Source: Microbacterium kyungheense
Lineage (GTDB): Bacteria > Actinomycetota > Actinomycetes > Actinomycetales > Microbacteriaceae
Reading direction: 5' to 3'
DNA length: 64,000 nt
NCBI RefSeq assembly: GCF_006783905.1
Contig: NZ_VFPE01000002.1
Span: forward strand, 62,001-126,000
Shown here: positions 59,901 to 64,000 of the stretch, piece after piece
How positions within the stretch are numbered: the stretch's first letter is position 1
Layout: every line of letters starts with the position of its first letter
Made by a program: the position numbers and the translations under genes
The notes under the pieces: generated by a model
Seen by the model: the letters and a program-made list of their open reading frames with translations, nothing else
Database searches by the model: none
Told to the model about the DNA's origin: nothing

Positions 59901-60682
59901 ATGAGGTACGTGGCGTCCCACCAGTCCCCGGACTCGGGCACGTCGGTCTGATCGCCGAAGACCTGCGGGCTCGCGACGGGCAGGTCGGCGTACCAGTCGT
60001 AGAAGCTCGTCATGACGCCGCCGACCAACTGCGTGAAGCGCGTGCCGATGCAGTGCGAGACCATCGACATCGCCGGGATGGGCGAGAAGCCGGCGACGCG
60101 GTCGGGGCCGTACTCCTTGATGGTGTGGACGTAGCCGGCGGCGACGAGCTCGACCGCCTCCTGCCAGCTCGCCCGCACCAGGCCGCCCTTGCCGCGGGCG
60201 AGCTGGTAGCGGCTGCGCACGCCGGGATCGGTCGTGACCTCGTGGAACGCCTCGACCGGGTCCTTGCCGCGCGCCTTCGCGGACCGGTAGGCGTCCAGCA
60301 GCACGCCGCGCACGTACGGGTAGCGCACGCGCGTGGGGGAGTAGGTGTACCAAGAGAACGCAGCCCCGCGGGGGCACCCGCGGGGCTCGTATTCGGGACG
60401 GTCGGGGCCGACGCTGGGGTAGTCGGTCTCTTGCGCCTCCCACGTGATGATGCCGTCCTTGACGTACACCTTCCAGGAACACGAGCCGGTGCAGTTGACG
60501 CCGTGGGTGGACCGGACGACTTTGTCGTGGCTCCACCGGTCACGGTAGAACACGTCGCCCTCGCGACCGCCCTTCAGGAACGCCGCGCGGTGATCGGCGG
60601 TCTCGTCCCACCTCGTGAAGAATCTCCCCGCCGCGAGCAACGCGTCGGAAGCCGGACCGTCCACACCGATCTGGGGGGTCAT
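56978..60682 (-). CDS. narG: Respiratory nitrate reductase alpha subunit
   Basis: A 1234-residue molybdenum (bis-MGD) subunit that reduces nitrate to nitrite on the cytoplasmic side. The N-terminal FS0 cluster has the His/Cys pattern STHGVNCTGSCSWKVYV and, about 35 residues later, PRGCPRG. The Asp ligand of Mo is expected near MWGSNVPVTRTPDAHW. Length fits the family. TAAGGT on the minus strand (60690-60695), seven bases before the ATG, suggests a leaderless operon. No FNR/NarL-type operator was recognised. The order is narGHJI. Confidence 0.97.
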   Translation of the reverse strand: MTPQIGVDGPASDALLAAGRFFTRWDETADHRAAFLKGGREGDVFYRDRWSHDKVVRSTHGVNCTGSCSWKVYVKDGIITWEAQETDYPSVGPDRPEYEPRGCPRGAAFSWYTYSPTRVRYPYVRGVLLDAYRSAKARGKDPVEAFHEVTTDPGVRSRYQLARGKGGLVRASWQEAVELVAAGYVHTIKEYGPDRVAGFSPIPAMSMVSHCIGTRFTQLVGGVMTSFYDWYADLPVASPQVFGDQTDVPESGDWWDATYLMMWGSNVPVTRTPDAHWMAEVRYRGTKVVTVSPDYADNTKFADEWLPCQAGTDAALAMAMGHVVLKENYVDRRVPFFADFSRQYTDLPHLVRLVERDGAYVPGTFLTSKDLGGDTPEDEWKTVVLDAAGGTPRVPNGSMGFRYAPSGEGRWNLDLEGVEPALSVRDLPAGTATEDAEVLLPRFDAADGEGAVLRRGVPATRVGGILVTTVLDLMLAQYGVAREGLPGDWPTDYDDADSPYTPAWQEEITGVPAQAAIRIAREFAANAAESQGRSMIIMGAGICQWFHGDATYRAILALLILTGSMGRNGGGWAHYVGQEKCRPITGWLSLANALDWSRPPRTMIGTAYWYMHTDQWRFDGYSADALASPLAEGNLAGMHTADTIAQSARLGWMPFYPQFDVNPLDLADRADEAVARGDAADAASFVVSQLESGELQPAIADVDAPENWPRLLTLWRSNLMGSSAKGNEYFLKYLLGTHSNVMATDEASVRPNDVKWRDRIPEGKLDLLVSADFRMTSTTLLSDVVFPAATWYEKHDLSSTDMHPFVHAFTPAIDPPWEARSDFDLFHAIATEFSAQARTHLGTRRDLVSVPMQHDTPGETAQPGGEVRDWTRGDGRGIPGRTMPQYTVVERDYTAIADKLAAVGPLADTLGFTTKAVTYDLTHEVEVLAQKTGVMLGGAADGRPAMDTDVKMAEAILAFSGTTNGELAAQGFRTLEKRVGRPLADLAEGSEEKRITFAMTQAAPVPVITSPEWSGSETGGRRYAPFTVNIERLKPFHTLTGRMHFYLDHAWMRDLGEGLPIYRPPLDMHRLFGEPRLGPNGEQQVVVRYLTPHSKWSIHSEYQDNLFMLSLSRGGPTVWMSPDDAAAIGAADNDWVECVNSNGVLVARAIVSHRMPTGVVYVHHAQERTIDVPKSEATGRRGGIHNSVTRLLVKPTHLIGGYAQLSYAFNYLGPTGNQRDMVATVRRRSQEVVF

Positions 60683-60751
60683 GCCTCGGACCTTAGCGAA
60701 CCGCCGGGCGGACGCGCCAGAGGCGTGCCGCTGGCATCGTCACGACGGATG

Positions 60752-61075
60752 TGGTGCCCCCACAGGGACTCGAACCCTGGACCCACGGATTAACCTGCTG
60801 CACTGAGTCTCCTCAGCCACCGTCGCCGGCTTGCAGTCTGGACTATATCTTCACCTTCGGCCGGGCCGGTCAGGTGCGCCGCGTGTAGTCTCTGAGGTTC
60901 CCTTGCGGTTACCTGCTGATTGCCCAATCCCTCGGATTGTCACTGCCTTGCGGCGAGTACCTCGGGCTCTCAGGGTGTTCCAGCATATAGCGGCGGTCAT
61001 CCGACGCATTTCTGCGCCGGCGCTCCATCTTGTTCTGTTGAAGTCCGTTGCTCTAACCAACTGAGCTATAGGGGC
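60752..61075 (-). tRNA. Split tRNA, read as Lys (UUU), with a group I intron in the anticodon loop
   Basis: Exon 1 (61075 down to 61041) gives GCCCCTA, D arm GCTC/GAGC and ACGGACTT. Exon 2 (60793 down to 60755, then CCA at 60754-60752) gives TTAATCCGT, T arm CAGGG/CCCTG and TGGGGGCA. Joined, the anticodon stem is ACGGA/TCCGT with loop CTTTTAA, anticodon UUU. The seven acceptor pairs all form, one of them U-G. The intron interrupts between positions 34 and 35. Shifting both splice sites by one base would give GUU (Asn), but discriminator A73 favours Lys, since bacterial tRNA-Asn normally has G73. No homing endonuclease ORF lies inside. Confidence 0.85.
60794..61040 (-). other. Group I intron, 247 nt
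   Basis: The conserved core is plain on the minus strand. CGCCGC (P3) pairs with GCGGCG after the R element; CAATCC/GGATTG forms P5; the Q-like GGCAATCAGCAGGTAACC precedes R (CTCAGAGACTACACG) and S (AAGATATAGTCC), giving P7 as GACTA/TAGTC; P8 is CACCT/AGGTG. The last intron base is G, as required. P1 and the internal guide sequence could not be assigned by eye, so the 5' splice site is the least certain part. The intron carries no credible ORF. Confidence 0.88.
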
Positions 61076-61180
61076 CTGTCCACCCTAGCAAGCGTCGGCG
61101 CGTGTTCAGAGCGTCGGAACCGGCTCGTACCGTCGTGGCGGTGAGGACCCGCGCAGGACCAGCCGAATCGAGGCGCCACG

Positions 61181-61541
61181 ATGAAGATCTGCGGCACGTG
61201 CCGACAGTCGAAGCCACTCGACGACTTCAACCGGAAGTCGTCGAGGCCCGACGGACGTCGAATCCAAGGCGTTCCTCGTGACGTATCTTCGCGAGCACCC
61301 GTGCATCGACTGCGGCAATTCCGACCTGAGGGTGCTGGACTTCGATCACCGCCCGGGATCAGGCAAGCGCAAGGATGTCATGGCCATGGTCAAGGAGGGC
61401 TTCAGCCTGAAGAAGCTGGCGGAGGAGATCGCAAAGTGCGATGTCCGCTGCCGGAACTGCCATGCGATCGTCACCCTCGAGCGGGCGGGGCGCAACTGGC
61501 GATCGGACGCCATGCGGCGGCAGACGAAGAACGACAGATGA
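61181..61541 (+). pseudogene. Broken zinc-ribbon/HNH-like gene
   Basis: Two reading frames hold the two halves of one small protein. From 61181, frame one reads MKICGTCRQSKPLDDFNRKS, the usual Cys-rich N-terminus of this actinobacterial family. From about 61260 to 61541 another frame reads AFLVTYLREHPCIDCGNSDL, then RVLDFDHRPGSGKRKDVMAM and CDVRCRNCHAIVTL, the C-terminal half with CxxC and CxxCH motifs. The middle part that normally links them seems deleted (perhaps 90-100 bp) with a frameshift. The C-terminal 87-residue ORF (GTG 61278) might still be made. The family is HNH-like, function unproven. Confidence 0.7.
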
Positions 61542-61548
61542 ACGCGAA

Positions 61549-61606
61549 CGGGCCGCCGACACCCCCGCGTCGACGGCCCGGCCTGGGAGCCCCGGCAGAT
61601 GCCGGG
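61549..61606. terminator. Two hairpins between the pseudogene and the fasciclin gene
   Basis: CGGGCCG (61549-61555) pairs with CGGCCCG (61574-61580), and CCCGGCA (61591-61597) pairs with TGCCGGG (61600-61606). They lie between converging genes and probably act as terminators, though neither has a T run. Confidence 0.5.
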
Positions 61607-61611
61607 ACCGG

Positions 61612-62274
61612 TCACTGCGCCGGCGGCATCAGGACCGAGTCGATGAGGTAGACGGTCGCGTTGGCGGTCTGCACGCCGCCGCAGATGACATTCGCGTCGT
61701 TGACCATCCACGCGTCGCCGCTTCCGGTCACCTCGAGGTCAGCGCCCTGCACCGTGGTGTGCGAACCGGCGATGTCGGCCGGTTCGATGCGACCCGGGAC
61801 CACGTGGTACGTCAGGATCGACGTCAGGGTGGCCGAGTCGGTCTTCAGCGATTCGATCGTCGCCGGGTCGATCTTGGCGAACGCGTCGTCGACGGGCGCG
61901 AACACCGTGAACTCGTCGCCGTTGAGCGTGTCGACCAGGTTCACATCGGGGTTGAGCTGTCCGCTCACCGCGGTGGTGAGGGTGGTCAGCAGCGGGTTGT
62001 TGGATGCCGCGACCGCGACGGGATCCGCCGACATCCCCTCGATCGACCCGTCGCCGTCGGGCACGGCCTCGGCGTAGTCGGTGCAGCCCGGGCCGACCAG
62101 GTCCGCGGCGGGGTCGGTCGCCATCGCCTCTTCCGTCGGCTCCATGGCCGGCGTCGACGCCTCCGTCGTGGGCTCGGCGGTGGATCCGCCCATGGCGCAG
62201 GCCGAGAGTGCGAACGTCGCCGCGACGGCGAGGGCGAGTCCTGCCGAGATACGCGTGCCAGTGATGCGAGACAT
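61612..62274 (-). CDS. Fasciclin (FAS1) domain lipoprotein, MPT83-like
   Basis: A 220-residue lipoprotein with lipobox FALSAC (Cys26), a Thr/Glu/Pro-rich spacer, and one FAS1 domain (about 78-218). FAS1 hallmarks are [46 protein letters not shown] and the C-terminal [13 protein letters not shown]. The layout is that of mycobacterial MPT83/MPT70, surface adhesion-like proteins. The ATG has GAGGAGG six bases upstream. A possible SigK-type promoter lies about 80-105 bp upstream on the minus strand. A DipZ-like gene is divergent to it. Confidence 0.93.
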   Translation of the reverse strand: MSRITGTRISAGLALAVAATFALSACAMGGSTAEPTTEASTPAMEPTEEAMATDPAADLVGPGCTDYAEAVPDGDGSIEGMSADPVAVAASNNPLLTTLTTAVSGQLNPDVNLVDTLNGDEFTVFAPVDDAFAKIDPATIESLKTDSATLTSILTYHVVPGRIEPADIAGSHTTVQGADLEVTGSGDAWMVNDANVICGGVQTANATVYLIDSVLMPPAQ

Positions 62275-62353
62275 GTCTTCCTCCTCTTCGCGGCCGGTGC
62301 GACCGCCTGTGGAGCTCCGTGGGGAGCGTGCCGCGGGAGCGGCGACATCAGCT

Positions 62354-62380
62354 GTTCGGAGACGCGGCGGGATCGGATGG
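62354..62380 (-). promoter_or_regulatory. Possible SigK-type promoter of the fasciclin gene
   Basis: Read on the minus strand, CCATCC (62375-62380) and CCGAAC (62354-62359) are 15 bp apart. This resembles the SigK promoter pattern reported for mpt83/mpt70 of M. tuberculosis (CCATCC and CCGAAT, with a spacer of about 16-17 as I recall it). The predicted start would leave a leader of about 70 nt. It rests on one site and could be chance. Confidence 0.4.
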
Positions 62381-62475
62381 GACATTCCTGCGCGGAGTTC
62401 GGTGGGGGCTCGCAGCATCCCCAATCCGAAGCGCGCTCCGGTGCGAACAGAGCTCGACACGCAAGGGGAGCTCGC

Positions 62476-64000
62476 ATGGAACTCGTCATCATCGGTCTGC
62501 TCGGCGGACTCATCACGGGGATCTCGCCGTGCATCCTGCCGGTGCTGCCGGTCATCTTCCTCACCGGCGGTGCGCAGTCGGCGCGCTTCGAGACCGATGC
62601 GTCCGCCGACGTCGTGCCGGCCTCGCGCTGGCGGCCGTACCTGGTGATCGCGGGCCTCGTGACGAGCTTCACGCTGGTCACGCTGCTGGGCTCCCTGCTG
62701 CTGGGCGCCCTCGGACTGCCGGCGGACGCACTGCGCTGGGCGGGCATCGCCGTCCTGGTGCTGATCGGCATCGGACTGCTCGTTCCGCGGTTCGAGCGGG
62801 TGCTCGAGCGGCCGTTCCAACGCCTTGCGCGGCGTTCGGAGGTCGACAACCGGCGCAACGGGTTCGGAGTGGGCCTGGCGCTGGGCACGGTCTTCGTCCC
62901 GTGCGCCGGGCCGGTCCTCGCGGCCATCATCGTCGCGGGGTCGACCGGCCGCGTCGATGCCGGGACGATCGTCCTGACCCTTTCCTTCGCCGTGGGCGTC
63001 GCCGTGCCGCTGCTGTTCTTCGCACTCGCCGGGCGCGGCCTGGTCGAGCGCATCCGGGCCTTCCGCCGGCGCGAGCGCGGTCTGCGGATCGCTGCCGGGG
63101 TGGCGATGCTCGCGCTCGCGGTCGGCCTCGTGTTCGACGTGCCGCAGGCGCTGCAGCGCCTCGTGCCCGACTACACCGCGAGCATCCAGCGGCAGCTCGC
63201 CGACAGCCCCGACGCGCGACGTGCCCTCGATCTCGGGGGTCTGGTCACGGACGAGAACCGGGACCTCGACCGGTGCACCGCCGACGCCACCGAACTGGAG
63301 TCGTGCGGACAGGCGCCGAGCATCCGCGGCATCGACGGGTGGCTCAACACCGCCGGCGGCGCGCCCGTCGACCTCGCTGAGCTGCGGGGACACGTCGTGC
63401 TCGTCGATTTCTGGGCCTACTCGTGCATCAACTGCCAGCGCAGCATCCCTCATGTGGTGGCCTGGGACGCCGCGTACCGCGCCGCCGGCCTGCGTGTCAT
63501 CGGCGTGCATTCTCCTGAGTACGCCTTCGAGAAGGATGCCGCGAACGTCGCCGCCGGGGCACGCGACTTCGGCATCACGTACCCCGTCGCGCTCGACAAC
63601 GACCTGGCCACCTGGACGAACTACCGCAACCGCTACTGGCCGGCGCACTACCTGATCGATGCTGAGGGGACCGTGCGTCACATCTCCTTCGGAGAAGGCG
63701 ACTACGACGTGACAGAGAAGCTCATCCGCGAGCTTCTCAGCGATGCCGACCCCGGCGCCGCGCTGCCGGACCCGACGGAGGTGGCCGACGAGACGCCCGG
63801 CGACACGCGGACGCGCGAGACGTTCCTCGGCTTCGCGAAGGACGTGAACTACGGGGGCAGCGGCGACTATCGCGCGGGCGACGGGGTCTACACGGTGGGC
63901 GCGGCACAGCCGGAGGACTCGTTCGCCCTGGAGGGGGCGTGGCGGATCGAGTCGCAGTTCGCGACGCCGTCGAGCACCGCAGCCGGCGGCATCCGTCTGC
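62476..64000 (+). CDS. DipZ-like CcdA/thioredoxin fusion protein (3' end outside window)
   Basis: The first 508 codons are visible. The N-terminal CcdA domain has six TM helices and the two conserved Cys regions [14 protein letters not shown] and [12 protein letters not shown], which carry electrons across the membrane. After about residue 235 an extracytoplasmic thioredoxin-like domain follows with [19 protein letters not shown] (CxxC active site) and [15 protein letters not shown] further domain begins near residue 440 ([14 protein letters not shown]). The plan is that of M. tuberculosis DipZ, which supports oxidative folding or thiol reduction outside the membrane. ATG with GGGGAG upstream. 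Confidence 0.92.
   Translation, partial: MELVIIGLLGGLITGISPCILPVLPVIFLTGGAQSARFETDASADVVPASRWRPYLVIAGLVTSFTLVTLLGSLLLGALGLPADALRWAGIAVLVLIGIGLLVPRFERVLERPFQRLARRSEVDNRRNGFGVGLALGTVFVPCAGPVLAAIIVAGSTGRVDAGTIVLTLSFAVGVAVPLLFFALAGRGLVERIRAFRRRERGLRIAAGVAMLALAVGLVFDVPQALQRLVPDYTASIQRQLADSPDARRALDLGGLVTDENRDLDRCTADATELESCGQAPSIRGIDGWLNTAGGAPVDLAELRGHVVLVDFWAYSCINCQRSIPHVVAWDAAYRAAGLRVIGVHSPEYAFEKDAANVAAGARDFGITYPVALDNDLATWTNYRNRYWPAHYLIDAEGTVRHISFGEGDYDVTEKLIRELLSDADPGAALPDPTEVADETPGDTRTRETFLGFAKDVNYGGSGDYRAGDGVYTVGAAQPEDSFALEGAWRIESQFATPSSTAAGGIRL

Noticed and set aside
57092-60793. A 1233-codon open frame antisense to narG, and similar long antisense frames opposite pta, the GH65 gene, acs and narH
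   Set aside because: At about 70% G+C long antisense frames arise by codon bias. The translated products are Arg/His/Asp/Val-rich with no domains, while the other strand encodes clear conserved proteins.
60831-61144. Short plus- and minus-strand ORFs over the intron region
   Set aside because: They overlap the tRNA exons and the group I core, show no motif and have no ribosome binding site. The RNA structure explains the sequence better.
62415-62448. A SigK-like promoter for the DipZ-like gene
   Set aside because: GCATCC and GCGAAC are present on the plus strand but 22 bp apart, too far for a promoter of this type.

Overview
The window is about 70% G+C chromosomal DNA from an actinobacterium. 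The best fit is the family Microbacteriaceae, probably Microbacterium or a close relative. This rests on the actinobacterial form of the small SRP RNA, a 6C RNA, the Tad-type pilus gene set, many GTG starts with a TANNNT hexamer six to eight bases in front of them (leaderless transcripts), and heavy use of the octamer GGATGCCG. No prophage, insertion sequence or CRISPR array was found; gene content is mostly housekeeping. Species cannot be assigned from this alone.

Layout. 1-2570 (minus): MoxR ATPase, DUF58 protein and the first codons of a membrane protein, probably TgpA-like. 2752-2845: SRP RNA. 2901-9546 (plus): pta-ackA, then a beta-phosphoglucomutase/GH65 phosphorylase pair. 10314-13211: dnaX-recR. 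14917-18173: lysC, a GNAT gene and asd (aspartate pathway), then mqo, a DUF2207 protein and tdk. 23480-25742: an LldR-type repressor with two operator palindromes on its own promoter, followed by the lactate dehydrogenase lldD. 26653-30510 (minus): tRNA-Pro, a metallophosphoesterase and a PASTA-bearing class A penicillin-binding protein. 31379-33373 (minus): acs. 33569-33672: 6C RNA. 33794-36880: Tad pilus genes. 36949-43429: topA-tmk-holB and a secreted TAP-like hydrolase, with a 20-bp-period repeat array between tmk and holB. 43445-46150 (minus): the metQ-metN-metI methionine importer. 46377: tRNA-Thr. 47989-51338: MMPL exporter, nicotinamidase and a GNAT gene. 51456-53869: an NRAMP-related transporter in a four-gene operon with a lipoprotein and two PRC-barrel-like proteins. 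53873-60682 (minus): narGHJI nitrate reductase.

The right end holds the most unusual element: a tRNA gene, read as Lys(UUU), split in its anticodon loop by a 247-nt group I intron (60752-61075, minus). Next to it lies a broken zinc-ribbon/HNH-like gene. Beyond that a fasciclin lipoprotein and a DipZ-like CcdA/thioredoxin protein are divergently transcribed, recalling the mpt83-dipZ-mpt70 locus of Mycobacterium tuberculosis. A sequence resembling the SigK promoter lies in front of the fasciclin gene.

Metabolic picture: acetate is made by pta-ackA and recovered by acs. Lactate and malate feed electrons to the respiratory chain through lldD and mqo. narGHJI can pass electrons to nitrate when oxygen is scarce. 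This fits a respiring heterotroph that tolerates low oxygen.
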